From assembly GCA_010015655.1 (NCBI GenBank), contig ML976707.1, positions 378,732 through 442,731 on the forward strand: a stretch of DNA of 64,000 nucleotides. Reading direction: 5' to 3'. A program made the translations under genes and the position numbers. Within the stretch, counting starts at the first letter, position 1. Each line of letters opens with the position of its first letter. Origin of the DNA: Bimuria novae-zelandiae CBS 107.79 (taxonomy: Eukaryota > Ascomycota > Dothideomycetes > Pleosporales > Didymosphaeriaceae). Under the pieces are notes generated by a model. That model was not told the origin of the DNA, searched no databases, and saw nothing but the letters and a program-made list of their open reading frames with translations. Shown piece by piece: positions 11,229 to 24,635 of the stretch.

Positions 11229-14200
11229 TTACAAACTCGACCCCATGCGAGGTTCATCCGCCTCCGCCCTGAGCTCCACCTTCTTCTTCCCCTTCCCCTT
11301 CTTCTTCGCAAGCTCCGACGGCGGACTGCGCGTACCATCACTGCCCGTCGTGCTCTTCTTCAAGCCCTTAACTTCCTTCAACACGTCTCTGAAGCCCTCT
11401 TCTAGATTCGTCATCCGTGACATGATGATCCGGCTGATGCGCTTGTCCTCCTCGCTGCCGACTTTATCCCGATCTTTCATCCGCGCGGCCATTTCTATCT
11501 GCGTGCTAAAGCTGGCAGGCAGCCCGCCGAAGCCTCCCACTTGGGGTCGGTTATCGCCAATATCGGAGGCCAGGTCCAGTGCCACGGCGTTGAAGGACGG
11601 CTCGCGTTGGCGCTGGTTGAGGGAAATGAAGTTGGCGATGTTCGGGTTCTGGCGGCTGAGCTGAGCGGGAGGCATGATAGGGCGGGGTCGGGAGGCTGGA
11701 GGGGCGTTGAGAACCTGCATACGTCCTGGAGTCGTGGTCCCACTTCGGGTGGGCGCACGGCCAGGGGTCGCGGTTCCGCTGCGAGTAGCCGTGCGCGGAG
11801 GTGGGTGGTCGGACGATTGGGAGGTCTCGTCCGCACCGTCCTTGGTCGGACTGAATAGAACAGTGTTCGTGGAGAGATTCCGGCTGTGTGTAGGTTTGTT
11901 GCGACCGCGCCGTTTGCTCGGCGAGACTTCGGATAAAAGATTGACGCTTGAAGAGGTGGGAGAGGCAACTCTGGCAGGTGTGCGGCTTACAGGCGTGCGG
12001 GGCTTGATGGTCATCGGTGTTCGAAAGTACTCTTCATCTGAGGTCTCAGCTTCATTGTTAGGAGTGGAATGCCTGACGTCCTTGCTCGCTGTTTTGTTGT
12101 TCTTTGTGGTGCGCTCGGAGCGCTCTTCCTCGTCATTAGTGAGCAATTCGTCGTCGCCATCGTCTTCGGTCTGTTGAGGTCCCTCAGGTTCTTCCTCTTC
12201 CATGATCGGACGCGTAAAGGGACTGGCGATGTCATCAGGGTCAGAAGCGGCGCGGGTGCTTGGGAGCGAATATTTGGTACGTCGCTGTGGAGCACCTGCC
12301 GTTGTCTTTGTGCGCCGCAGCATAGGCCGCTTGCGCGTCTCGAGGCGATCAAGGAGCGACCGCGCATCGTCCTGTGGAGGAACCGCATCGCCGCCCTCGG
12401 TACCCATTCGCTTCATCCAATCCGACACTACGTTGCTCGAATTCCTTCTGCCGGGTGGGTACGCATTCGAAGGAGTTCGACCACTAGGGTCTCGGAACGG
12501 GCGACGGAATACCTCCTCCAAGGCACGATCCTTGTGAAACGTGGTTATGGACGGTTCGCGCAGTCGGTTGCCAGGGCTGAAGATATCCATGGGACCGCGG
12601 ACACTGAAAGCAGGAACGGCAGCATGGGCATGGCTCCTTCCACGCTGTTCCACCAGATCTGTGGGCCCGTAGGCGAGATTTGATAGGAGTATGCGCTCGT
12701 AGCAGAAGATGCTGAACAAAATCGGTATATGCGTGATCTTGATCAAGAGACGGTTCATGCGAACAAAAGCCTTCAAAGGCATGAAATATTTCAGTGGGAT
12801 TAGTAACCAGCCCACAAGGTTAGTAGGCGCAATGTACGAGAACAAGGCGTCCGATTTGACCATGGAGATAGTATTGACGGCGAACAGGAACTGATGCTCT
12901 TCGTTCGCATTCTGTACAACTGCCATGAAGGAGTTCGTCAGGACAGTGACTAGAATGGTGACGATGAGGAAATGGCAGATGAAGAGGAAGACTGCCAAAA
13001 GCGTCTTCCCCAGGATGTTGGCGTCGACCCAAATATCCCAGGCGGCGGGGGTGAAACCCATCAGCAGTTGGAACAGAGCATAAGCAGTGTCGGCCGGGCC
13101 TGGTCAAAGTCAGCTGACACATACGTGTCGGGTCCGGGCAGCTGTACGTACCAAGGTCCTTCTTGAAAGCTAGTGTAAAAGCCACGAAGAAGCCGGAACA
13201 ACTGATGATAATCAAGATCAAGATAGCGGCCAAGTCCATGGCCATCATTCGGAACGCAATAAGCAGCTGCGAGAAATACCGGTAATGATCCAAGGCCGAA
13301 AAGAGTCGTGGGAACAGCAGAATCGCTGTCGAGCCCAAAACGTCATATGCGAGGCGAGCCATGTCGTGCCTGCTGTGGACATCGGGCATTAGAAGGCCCA
13401 TTAGCCTCAGCACGTAGTAGAGCAAGAACATAAGCAAGATGCCTAGATCAAACGCATTCCATACGCTCATAATGTATAACCCGAAGCCCTGCTCGGAGAA
13501 GCCGACGATTTCGTCGAGCATGTATCCTGAGCTCCACACCCAAAATAGCATCTCCAGACCCGTGATGTCGTCGTTCTTCTCCGCGAGCACAGCCAAGAAC
13601 AACCCGAGCATTATGCCGTAGGATAGCGTCGAAAAGAGGTTGCGGTAGCGCGGTACACGCAGCCGGGACAGCTTGAAGAGTGACGCATCGTGAGGATCGT
13701 ACAGGGTCACCGTCTTCCTCGTCAAGTCGGCTATCGGCTCCTGTGCTCGTGCGTTGGGTTGCTTGTTCGGGGAGATGCGGCGAGACGGCCCCGGTCGTGC
13801 TGTGGTCTCGTCGAAGGTGCGGTAGTCGCGCTTCAGCGGCTCAGGCTTCCTATGCAGGCTATCTGCCACCGAATGGAACACGACGGTGCCTGCCCAGATA
13901 GCCTCGAGCTGCTGTACCACCAGCGGATGCGCAAGGAATTTCTTCGCCTGCGCCCGGATGGCCACTTCTATGGTCGAGGTGCGCGCAGAGCGAGCACTCT
14001 GGACCGCCCACACTCCACCTGGAGTTGCTGTGCCAGGCGAAACGAGGCCCTGGAGCGGGTTGAAGTCGTAGCTCAGCGCATCGATGAGCTCGCGGGTCGA
14101 GTGCTCCTTCAGCAGGCGCATGGCCAGCAACTCGCAGATGAGCGCCCGCGACTTGTTCACCCCGATGTTACCCGGGTTCGCCTCGGCCTCCTTCCGGAAC

Positions 14201-14688
14201 TGCAGGCAGTTCGACAGCAGACAGTATATGGCGCCCCGGGAGAAGTGCGAGGCGAGGATCTGCTGCTGGATGGGCTTGACGAGGAACTGCGACACCTGCG
14301 GGGAGCGCAGCTGGTCCCACGAGAGGGTCGTCTCGCATCGCTGGATCACGAGGATGCGGATGCTGTGGGTGGTGTTGTAGATGGGGATGCGGTCTGCGGC
14401 TCAGGATTAGCGTAAACAAACATCTGGAATGGGTGTCGACATACCCAGGAGCTCGGAGGAGAAGACGGGCAGCAGCGGCCCGTCGCGCCGCCCGTGGTCG
14501 TCGTCCTCGTCCCGCTCGTAGTCCTCGTCGCCGCCGTCGTACTGCGCGACATTCTCGTCCACCGAGCTGTGCTCCTCGTCATCGTCATCGTCGTCGCCGC
14601 CGCGCCTGCGGAACCGGTTCAACGCCTGCAGCAGGGGCGCGGTCTCGGGGCCATCGTGTTTGCGCGTGCGCAACAATGAAGCGAACAT
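11229..14688 (-). CDS. YVC1: YVC1-like vacuolar TRP cation channel
   Basis: Three exons (14688..14445, 14393..13152, 13099..11229) give 1118 residues. The two introns are 51 and 52 bp, with GTATGT and GTACGT donors. The N-terminal cytosolic part contains the fungal TRPY block (CLQFRKEAEANPGNIGVNKS and the following LLKEHSTRELIDALSYDFN). Then come about six membrane segments between residues about 310 and 600, with a pore region after GPADTAYALFQLLMGF. The C-terminal about 400 residues are Pro/Ser/Thr/Arg-rich and look disordered. Yeast Yvc1 releases Ca2+ from the vacuole and is much shorter (675 aa); the extra length is the tail. An acidic run (DDDDDDEE) lies in the first 40 residues. Confidence 0.88.
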
Positions 14689-15522
14689 GGGAATCCGCCC
14701 TGGCTGAGGCCTCTTCGTGCACAGCGTCCGTCCGAGCGTGTGCGCGGGAGAGCCTGAAGGGGGTAGTGGCGTGAGAGCGTGCGGTGGATCAAAGTGTCAC
14801 AGGTGCGGAAATGAAGAAACACGATAAGACCAACTGATACCGCGACGCCATCGGCCGTGCTACCTGCCCTCGACACCCCTTCACCGCTCCGTAAGGCATG
14901 GCGGCGGGAACGTGATCACCATGAGGATGGGGAGACGCGCCCTTGCCTGATAAGAAAAATCGTGGGGAAGCTCGATATGTTGGGGTCGTCCAATAGAGGC
15001 TCGCCGCTCTCCACGCTCTCGCGTTGGCGACCGAGACTACTGCACAGCAGCGCACCCAAGACAGGGAATCGCAGCCCTGGGCCATCTCGCCGCAGTTGAC
15101 GTGATGGATGGATCTCTTTTCCGTGCGTCGTGAACCATCCACATACACCGCATTCCCATCATCTCATACATCCTGTCACATGCGAAACAAAAGGTATCCA
15201 CTCCTCACAGAGCCTCACACCATCGGCACGTCTCGGCATCATCATCTCACCAGGACCCGCCGCCGATGGTCGGAAATATTACCCTGTCGTGCCCCATGTC
15301 CCTGCCTGTGATTCCAGCGCGTCAGCCGCCCATAGCGAGTTGTTGCCCTGGTGTTGTTGCACCACCAAAGGAAGCAGGAAAGAACGACCCCGCCATGTCC
15401 TAATCTGGCGTAGCTTCATCTCACCTCACAGGGTGCTCCCTGACCTCACCCCTCAGATGAAAGCTCGGTGAGGCTGAATGAACCAGCAGTGTTCAGACGA
15501 TGACTGCGTGAAATTTCATTTA

Positions 15523-15578
<56 letters not shown>

Positions 15579-15725
15579 CAATGACATTTTTTCGTTTCCC
15601 AAGAACGCCAGATAAATGACCAACCCACCTTATTCCACGTAAACTCGTCAGATTTTCTCAAATGTTCGTGCCATATTTACAGTCAAATCAAAAACGAACG
15701 GGTATCGGGGCCCAAAACCCAACAG
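14689..15725. other. Intergenic with poly(A) tract
   Basis: Between the divergent 5' end of the channel gene and the 3' end of the sulfite reductase gene. No gene seen. The 50-A run at 15525 is listed separately. Confidence 0.5.
15525..15574. repeat. Poly(A) homopolymer, 50 bp
   Basis: Fifty uninterrupted A. Could be a retroposed poly(A) end or a slippage-expanded tract; no retrotransposon sequence is visible next to it. Its exact length in the assembly is doubtful. Confidence 0.95.
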
Positions 15726-18700
15726 CTACTCCTCGTCGGACTCCTCTTCCGCCGTCTGTAGACCCCGTTAGCACATGTTTACAATCAGCTTAAAGAGTGA
15801 AGGGACTCACGTTGTCGTGGAAGTTCGTGCCATGCGTCGTAGCTTGAATGTACCCCTTCCTAATAACGAAATCGCCAAACCGCTCGCCTTGCTCCCGCTC
15901 TGCGGCATACTGCTTGATCATGGGCTTCATGATGTCGAGGATCTCATCCTCCTTGATGGAACTCCGGTACAGCTTGTTCAACCGCTGGCCGTGGTATCCG
16001 CCACCGAGGTACATGTTGTACGCGCCGTAGGCCTTACCGACAAAGGCAACCTCGGCGAGCCATGGCCGCGCGCAGCCGTTGGGACATCCAGTCATACGCA
16101 TCACGATCGAGTCTTGACGCAGACCGGCCTCTTCCAGAGTCCCCTCTAGCTTGGAGATGAGCTCTGGGAGATAGCGCTCCGACTCTGCCATTGCGAGACC
16201 GCAGGTTGGGAACGCGACACAGGCAGAACTGCTGAGACGCATGCCAGAGAAGTTGGTGTTGTCAAGCTTGTACTTCTTCAGCAACTCCTTCATGCTGTCC
16301 AAGTCTTCGTCCTTGACGTTAGACAAAATGAGATGCTGGTTGCCGGTCAGTCTGAACTCGCCCTTGTGAACCTTTGCCACCTCGACAAGACCAGACTTCA
16401 TAGGGAATTCAGGTGTGTCCTCGATACGGCCGTTCTCAATGAAGAACGTGAAGTGGTTGAGGCCGTTCTCGTCCTTCTGCCAGCCAAATGTATCGATATT
16501 GGAGTCGAACTTAAAGGTCTTGGGGTCAGCAAATTGCTCGCCCCACAGCTCCTCAACCTTGCCGCGGAAGACGTCGACGCCCATGTCGTCAATGGTGTAC
16601 TTCAAACGAGCATGCTTGCGGTTCGTGCGGTCGCCATTGTCACGCTGGACAAGCATGATTTTTTCGCAAACGATGTGGGTCTGCTCGGCTGTGACATAAC
16701 CGAGTATACTTCCGGTGCGCGGGTAAGTCTTCTTGTTGTTGTGCGTCACGCCCATGCCACCGCCAGCAAGAACGTTGAAACCCTCGAGGTTGCCGTTGGC
16801 GCCCTTGATGGCGATGAGACCAATGTCGTGAGCGTATACATCAGTGTCGTTGTGTGGAGGAATAGCGATGGTGATCTTGAACTTTCGAGGCAGATACGTG
16901 GGGCCATAGAGCGGCTCATGGTCCTGCACAGCTTCACCCGCAACCTTGCGCTTTTGCTTGGTCTCATCATCCTCAAGCCAAATTTCGTGATAGGCAGTCG
17001 TCGACGGCAAAAGGTGGTCGCTGATCTTCTGTGATATGGCGTGGACCTGGGAGTGGAAAGAGGAATGTTCAGGTAGGGAAGAGCACATGACGTTACGGTT
17101 GACATCACCGCAAGCAGCGATCGTGGTCATGAGAGCCTTATTGATGGCCTGCATAGCCGGCTTGAGCTTGGTCTTGACAACGCCATGGAACTGGAAGGTT
17201 TGACGGGTCGTAAGCTTCATCGTCTCATTTCCGAGCTTGGTGCTGATCTCATCCATTTGAAGCCATTGCTTGGGAGTTGCGACACCACCAGGAAGTCGGC
17301 AACGAATCATGAAAGAATAGGCTGGCTCAAGACCTTGGGCCTTGCGCTCATCGCGGAGATCACGATCGTCCTGCATGTATGTGCCGTGGAACTTGGTGAG
17401 CTGTTGATCAGCTGCCGAAATAGCCGCGGTGGAAGTATCTTGTAGACCCTCCTCGATGGTACCACGGAGGTAATTGGATGCAGCCTTAATGTCTTCGTTG
17501 GTAAGTGGCGGTGGCTCGTCGGGTAACCCCTCAACGTTGTCAACACCGAGTGCTTGCCAGAGCTTTGGCTCCCACTCGGCATAGCCAGTCTGATAGGCGT
17601 CAGGATCCTGGTCATCTCCAAGACCGCAGCCGGTCAACGGCTTGCCTCCTAGAGTGAGCAAGCGAGCGTGAAGGTCCTTTCCAGGCTTATTGTAGTAAAT
17701 CTTGTCCTCCTTGCGAGGCCAGTAGTGGCTGTCACCGAGAGCGAAAACAGCAAAGTTGACAGTCGCCAGGTCGAGATCGGTCGAGTCCTTGACAGTCTCC
17801 CAAAATGTTCGTCCATTCTGAGGGAACTCACCCTGACCGGCTGTGCTGGTAAGCAACACAACATTCTGTTCGCTGGGTAGGTCCTCAAGAGGGTAATCGT
17901 CCATGGCCATACAGATGGTCTTAAGACCTCGCGCCTTTCCTCGCCTAGCAAGACGCTTGGCGAGGTTCTCAGCATTGCCGTTGTCGGAAGCAAAGAGGAC
18001 GGTCATTGGGTCGCCAGCAAGCCCCTCAAGAAGCTTGCTGTACGCATCCTTGGCTTTGCGTTTCTGCAGCTGTCGCACCTCGGTGCCGTATGAACCGGAC
18101 AGATTAGCAGAGAACTCGGGGTGTCTCTTCATGAGCTGGGAGAGGTAATTGTCGCGCGCCAGGAACTCTTCCAGCTCCTTCTTTATACGTTCAGAGTCGA
18201 GCTTGAAGTTGGGCTCGCCCTTCTCGTCACCTCGGGGGTCCCATCGGTAGAGCGGCCAGTAACCGACATCGACAGCCTTCTTGGTTTCCTGCAACACGGT
18301 CAAAGGTGAATCCGTCTCCTTCTCGTAGGGAAGGTAGGCAAGAACGACGGAAGGACCGTCGAATTTATCAGCTTCAATCATGGCCTCGAGGACCTGAGTG
18401 TAGGAGCTGTACGCCGCCACAGACGCGACATAGGCGTTGCCGAAGTTCATGGCGTACAGGCCAATATCCTTTTTCCGTCTATTGGCGTCGGCCGCAGCTC
18501 GCTCAGAGTACGGTGTAGAATCAATGATGAGCATGTTGATGTTCTCGCCCGAAGCAAGGACGTGGTGAACGCCCGAGTTGCCTAGGTCATATGCCCATGC
18601 ATCTGAGCCGATCAACCATGGGGATTCGCGGTAGAAAAGCTTCTTGGAAGACAAAAGTTGGCTTGCCGCAGGAGAGCCATCGTTGCTAAGTCGAGCAATG

Positions 18701-20530
18701 ACTTCCTGTGCAAGTACATTGGCCTTGTCACTGTTGTTTGCGTCTAGTGCCCACTTGGCTAGCCACTCAAGGGGTGCCTTGGTGACGAAGTCGTTGCTCT
18801 TTGATGCGGTTCGAACCTCGTCGACAAACAGTTGGCGGTGTTCCTTGCGCGCGATCAATGATCCAAATCCGTATTCCGGACTAGAAGCGATGTCATTAGA
18901 CACACCGGCGTGCTGCGAACCGAGCTGGTTCGCGATCAGAAGTTTCTCCCCAAAGACCTGATCCAGGATCTTCATGTAGGCGTTTTCCAGGCTAGGCTGC
19001 TCAGCTTTGAACTTTTGCTCGGTCGGGCCATCAAGATTACCAATTTGAAGGTTTTGCACAGGCTTCTCGCTCATCAGGTTCTGGAAAATGCCGCGCATCG
19101 CCTGGGTAACAGTCTCTTTGTTGATGTATCCAAGCTGGTAGCCAACGACGAGAGGCGAGTTCTGGGCCGACTTCAAGGACATCAAAACATCCAAAAGCAG
19201 AGGTCCCCATCGGGTGGTCTGGCGGCGTACCTGCTCTAGAACTGCGATCCGCTTGATTGTCTTGGGTAATAAGGGAGCAAGGGAGGCACCCAGCCAGGGC
19301 CGGTACATCCTGAACGAAATGACACCAGCATTGGCATAATCGGCTGACTCGTCAACTGTGTCAATCTCTGTAGCAAATACCGCTACATCTGCACCGAAGA
19401 GGAAGATGGCCGCCTCGGCGTTGGCGGGACCAGTGTAGGAGAAGGCATCATAAGAACGACCAGTCCCTTCTTTGATGTCGGCCCAGATTTGGGAGGCGAA
19501 ACGGTAGATATCCTCAGACGAGACGGGCTTGGAAGCCAGGGACTCTACTGTCGTAGCCGAAGACGCAGATTCGCCGCTGGCCGTGCTCGACTCACGCCGT
19601 GATGAGTCGGACGAAGTATCTCCTCTTGTGCTGTTCCTCTCGGAAGCTGGTAGCGATTGGCCATTCACTGCCGTAGCTGGGGGAGCTAATAATGCACTGG
19701 GTCCCTGGCTGCGCGCAAAAGAAATGCTGGATCTTCTTCCATCGTCTGCGTAGAGACCAGTCTCTTCAGTCTTGGAGCTATGGTAGTCGGTTGCGCGGCC
19801 CACATCGAGCACGCGTCGCACCAACTCTTGGTTTTCCTCCTGAATCTCCTTGTTCTGAAACGCCGTCGAGCCCGAGCAGAAGAAGTGAATGACACCCTTT
19901 CCGGACTTGATGGCCAGAGCATGAGCGGTCAGGGCGATGTCCTGCGTCTGCTGCAGTGTTTCTGAGTGCAAGAACGTGAAGCCGCACTGGCGGATGGAAG
20001 TGATGTCTGAGTAGTCGGGGTACGAGGAGGGCTGCACCGACACGTGTATCACCACTGGGTACTGTGCGAGCTTGTAGAGATGAGGGATCGACTTGATGAG
20101 AATGGATGAGGAAGTGGCGACCGAGGTGAGCTTGCCCGCGCGGAGGGGCGTGAAGCACGAGAGGAGCGGATCTGCATTCTCCTGCACAGCAACAATCTAC
20201 GATTTTAAAGTCAGGCTACGCTACACTCTCTAGAGCATTTCGCATGCGTACCTCTGGCTGCTGCTTCGCAATAACGTTCTGCGCCTTGCTCGTCTCAAGC
20301 TGCTTCAGAGGCTCTGAGAACTCAGACGGTGTGGCGAGCGAAGGCTGGACTGAGACAATTACATCGCTCGCAATATGGGCGATGCGCGCCACTGCACAGA
20401 AAAGTCAAAGTCAGCAATTGCTTCCGAAAGTCGGAAGGCTGCGTGGTCGCAATGCACGAATCCGGGGGAACGTGCGGGGGTTCGCGGGGTCGAACATACC
20501 AGCCTCTCCAGCAGTCTTGATGGCACCCAT
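15726..20530 (-). CDS. MET5: Sulfite reductase [NADPH] beta subunit (siroheme hemoprotein)
   Basis: Exons 20530..20500, 20391..20252, 20196..15811 and 15755..15726 give 1528 residues; yeast Met5 has 1442. The first exon is only 31 nt, and the last encodes only TAEEESDEE. Introns are 108, 55 and 55 bp. Order: a pyruvate:ferredoxin oxidoreductase-like N-terminal region, a flavodoxin domain near residues 800-950 (VLFASDNGNAENLAKRLARR), then two ferredoxin-like/siroheme repeats. The 4Fe-4S/siroheme cysteines are visible in CVAFPTCG and GCPNGC near the C-terminus. Reduces sulfite to sulfide with the NADPH flavoprotein alpha subunit (MET10) in sulfur assimilation. Divergent from FAD synthase over about 510 bp. 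Confidence 0.95.
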
Positions 20531-21040
20531 AGCGTCGTCGCGGTGCTATGAGAGATGAGGAGGAGCAGCGAATGCTGAGAGAAGTGTAGAAATAGGCGTA
20601 ATCGGCATGCAGCGCGAGCGGCAGCGGCAACTATGTCCTCTACTTTTTTTCTTTGGTCCGCCGATAGAGGACTAGGGCCACCGCGAGCACGCAATTTGCT
20701 CTACAATCCGAGATACAACCGGGCCTGGAGCGCCAGTGAGACGCCTGCCTTTTGTCAGGCACATGACCGCCTGCGAGGCCCCGCTCTGGGTACTCACCTA
20801 GGCACTTTGAGGGCCATAGCAGCCGACATAGGGTGCAGCAGGAGCCCGTAGAATTATCGCCTGGCGGGCTGAGTCATGCCCCGCTGCCGCTGCCCTCGAT
20901 TGGACTTCGCCGCCGAGGCTCCGATGTGACCAACGCTCCTCCGCCGTGCGGCTCACCTCCGGGGCTGATGGTGCCCTGCATGATGCTTGTATCGCTGTGA
21001 CCCGCCTCGCCAGTAGACGCCACGTCTTCCTCCTCGGCAT
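20531..21040. promoter_or_regulatory. Shared divergent promoter, MET5-like / FAD1-like
   Basis: 510 bp separate the two start codons, which point away from each other, so both promoters must lie here or overlap. I found no clear TCACGTG or Cys3-type site by eye. Near the MET5 side there is a run TACTTTTTTTCTTTG (about 20640). Confidence 0.5.
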
Positions 21041-22117
21041 ATGCTCTCATGTCGAGGGTGCGAACAATCCGCAATGATCGCTGGAGAACCCTCAGCCCGT
21101 GACGTTGACGTACCTTCCTCGCCCCTCGTCGCCCCCGCCCCGCAACCGTTCCCGGAGCTCTGCGCCCGCATCCACGCCCGCGTCGCCGCCTTCCTCGACG
21201 AGCAGCATGATTCGGAGCGTCTGAAGAGCCTGCAGGCGCAGACGCGCATATCTCTGGATATCATATGCGAGGCATTAGAAAAGTACCGGTACATAAAACC
21301 CGCACCGCAGCTGTCCCCGAAGAAGTAAGCGGCATAGCATAGCATACAGCTAACGCCTCCCCCCCAGACTCCCCGAGCTCTCCCTCGCCTACAACGGCGG
21401 AAAAGACTGCCTCGTCCTCCTCATCCTATACCTCTGCGCGCTGCACATCAAAGGCCTTACGCCCGCCGACCCCAACGCCGACCCCGACACCGCCATCAAA
21501 TGCGTCTACATCCAAGCCCCGCACCCCTTCCAGGAAGTCGAAGACTTCGTCGCCGCCAGTGTGAAAACATACTCGCTGCACCTCCTTGAATACGCAAAGC
21601 CTATGAAAGCCGCTTTCACAGACTACCTCCGCGACGTGCCGGTCGTGAAGGCTATTTTCGTGGGCACCCGCCGGACAGACCCGCACGGCGAGCATTTGAA
21701 GCACTTTGATCCGACGGACTCGGGATGGCCGCCGTTTATGCGCATACATCCCGTTATAGACTGGCATTATGTAGATATTTGGACGGTGAGTCGTCACTTG
21801 CAATACATTCGTCAATGGGCTTCCTACAAGCTTGGTAGATGCACGGAGAGGCAGATGTCCGACACGGAGTGCCATTCAGGACGATATGCTGACTTCTGCA
21901 GTTCATTCGTCATCTTAACATTCCCTATTGCAAGCTGTACGACTGCGGGTACACGTCGCTCGGCGGCACCGACGACACGCATCCGAATCCTGTGCTTGCG
22001 AAGAAGAATTCAAACGGCAGCGTGCTGACGACGCCGAACGGGACGAAGACGGCGTACTTCAGGCCTGCGTATGAGCTCGTTGATGATTATGAAGAGCGGC
22101 TTGGGAGGGATAGATAG
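21041..22117 (+). CDS. FAD1: FAD synthase (FMN adenylyltransferase)
   Basis: Exons 21041..21288, 21368..21785 and 21902..22117 give 293 residues (yeast Fad1: 306). A second ATG at 21074 may be the true start. Introns are 79 and 116 bp. The PAPS-reductase-like PP-loop is seen as LAYNGGKDC, followed by IFVGTRRTDPHGEHL, DWHYVDIW and YTSLGGTDDTHPNP, all typical of the eukaryotic FAD1 fold. Makes FAD from FMN and ATP. Convergent with TYW1, only 78 bp between the stop codons. Confidence 0.93.
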
Positions 22118-22195
22118 CACAAACGTCCTGATAATATATATACTTGACGTACCACCCGTACTGCTACCTGTTTGAATTCGTAAAACATTTAGCAT

Positions 22196-24635
22196 CTATA
22201 TCTCCACGACCTTGACATCTTCCTTCGTACCTTCTACGTTATTTTCACCCTTCGGACCCTTCCCCTTCCTCCAAACCCTCACATCCCGCGGATCAAACCC
22301 GCCATTCCCCCAAAGCGCCCACTCGGGCGTCTCCTCGCCCACATAATCCTCAGGTCGCCACCCCACCACCCTCCCCTGTTCATCCGTTCTCGTCCCCTCC
22401 ACCAACCCCTCATTCAACTCGTAAAACCGCTCAAAGTCAATCCTCGTAGCCCACCGCCCATTCTTCTTAAACCTCCTCTCATCCGCAAGCAGCACACAGC
22501 AGGAATGCGCATGCTCCGCCGCGATCCCATACCCTAGGCCCCTCTTTGAGAGTTCTTCCGCGAGCGCTGTCACGAACGCAGCGACTTCCTCGTAGAAGGG
22601 GACGTTCTGCATCGTCAGGCCCGCGGATCCGGCGGCCGAGGTCCCGCAGTACGTGACGCCTTTGACCTCGACAAACCCTGGGAGCGCGCGCTCGACGAGA
22701 TCAGCGTACCCGCGGACTTCCTCAGCCATGTTGAACCCCTTGACGAGTGTGAGGCGGAAAACCGTGCGCTGCTCAAAGCGGCGCTGCTTCAAGATGTCCA
22801 GACACGCGCAGAAGCGCTCCCAGAAGTCGCGGTGCAGCGGGCGGTCTATCTTGCGGAGGGAATCTTTGTTCGATGCGTCGATGGAGACGTAGAGCTGGGT
22901 GACAGGGATGAGGGAGGCGAGCTGTGCGGGGTGCTGCGCGTTGCAGACGAGGAAGGTGGAAATGCGGTTCGCGTGCATGATGGCAAGGAGCTCGTTGATG
23001 TGTGGGTAAAAGATAGGCTCGCCGACTAGACTCAGCGCGCAGTGACGTATACGCATGGCCTCGGCGAAGCGCTCAGCGCGTACACCAGGCACGCCCTTCA
23101 TCATCTTGATCTTCTTGTAGTGCGCGGCGGTGATGCCATCGTAGATCAGGTCGGGGGCGTCGGTGATCCAGCGCCATGTGGTACCGACGGGGTTGGTGCC
23201 GTGGCGCCAGCAGAAGACGCATTTGTTGGAGCAGGAGAGCGAGGGTGTGGCCTCCATGCAGAGGTGGGATTGGATGCCGTAGAAGGAGTATTTGTAGCAA
23301 GAGCCGCGGCCGCGCAGGGCGGACTTGGTCCAGCGGCAGATTTTAACGCCGGAGTGGGAGCCGATGATGCTGTAGCCCTGCTTTGTGAGGGCTGCATGTG
23401 TGGGAGAGGTTACTGGCACCATCTCCTTGGGCGCAGAAACGGGCTTAGAGGCTTTCGACTTGTAACTTGTGAAGTCGACAGGAATAGGGTTTGGAGACTC
23501 AGAGTTGACCATGGAGCCTAAGTCTTCTAGATCATCGACTCGTGTTGCTTTCCGGGGCTTTGACGTGATGCCTTCGCCGTCGCTGTCCTCCGCCACGTCC
23601 TCGTCTTCGTCATCGCTTTCAGCTGGGTCTCCACTGCCAGGAACACCTTCTCCCAAACCTCTTCCTTCTGCAAGTTCTACGAGAGCCTCTTGAACACCGG
23701 CGCGCCACTCTCCTAATCGTGCATCGACGTCGCTCTTGACATCGCCTATGCCTAGTGGATACGCTCTCTTCCTCCCCGTTAGCCTCGCCATCCACTTGTC
23801 AACCTCTCTTGCCTGACTACAAAACCCTTCCTCTTCGGTGGGCCACCCTTCTTTGTCCCCAAAACCGAATACTGAGTACCCCACCAAACCACTCAGTGGT
23901 GCAGTGTCGATCCGGAAGTCATTGTGCGTTTCTTGGAGGTTCTCGAGGAAGTTGTCTAGGACAGTATCGATATTGTATGTAGGGAGGAGGAGGATGTAGA
24001 AGTGCTTGGTGTTCGAATCGGCCTTCGGAGGGGTGAGAAAGTAATCGTCGTATTCAATGTATGAGAGGTCATGGGTTTGCGGTTCTAGAAGGGACGCAGA
24101 TTGGTCACAGCCGACCGTCCACTCGGTCAATGTCTTCGCCAGCTGCGTGGCATAGCACTCGGTGGTGCCAGAGAGCGACTGGAAGAACACCAGTGGCTGT
24201 ATTTTATCTGTCTTATGGTCGAAGTTTGAAGCAGGCGGTGTGCGCTGCTTAGGCACTTTCTTGCCCTTGACGGTCTTCGGACCCTTTTTGACCTTGATTA
24301 CTGGCACCGGCACAGCAACGTCGTCAGCATGGTTGTCCACGTTCAGCGCCGGGACGACGATGGTGGTGTTTTCAGGTAGCCATTCCGGTCGCAACTCAAT
24401 TTCCTTCTTCTCGACCGGCGAGGAAGGCGGAGGCGAGACCAAAACCTTTTGGCGCCTGCTTCGGAGATAGACGATAACGTGTACTATGATGGCGAGGGAC
24501 AACGCGGACAGCAACAGCGGCACGCGATGGTTGTGCCATAAGAGCAGCAGCTCTGTCAAAAAGTCAGCGAGCCACATGGATTTCAGCAAGAATGTGCATA
24601 CCGTTTGGTAACACCAGTAAGCGATCTAGCAACAT
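22196..24635 (-). CDS. TYW1: tRNA 4-demethylwyosine synthase (TYW1)
   Basis: Exons 24635..24602 and 24552..22196 give 796 residues. The 49-bp intron has GTATGC, CTGAC and TTTTGACAG. Without the intron, ATG 24577 would give a slightly different N-terminus. Order: an N-terminal membrane segment (LLLSALSLAIIVHVIVYL), a flavodoxin-like domain (about 120-290), an acidic linker, the radical-SAM core with cysteines C452, C456 and C459 (CSNKCVFC), and the C-terminal wyosine-forming domain. It condenses N1-methylguanosine-37 of tRNA-Phe with a two-carbon unit from pyruvate, step two of wybutosine synthesis. Confidence 0.95.

Noticed and set aside
12069..12683. Long plus-strand frames across the channel gene
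   Set aside because: They lie antisense to the disordered, GC-rich tail of the YVC1-like gene and have no protein-like features.
13690..14415. 241-codon plus-strand frame
   Set aside because: Antisense shadow of conserved YVC1 exons.
16333..17034. 233-codon plus-strand frame
   Set aside because: Antisense shadow of the sulfite reductase coding sequence.
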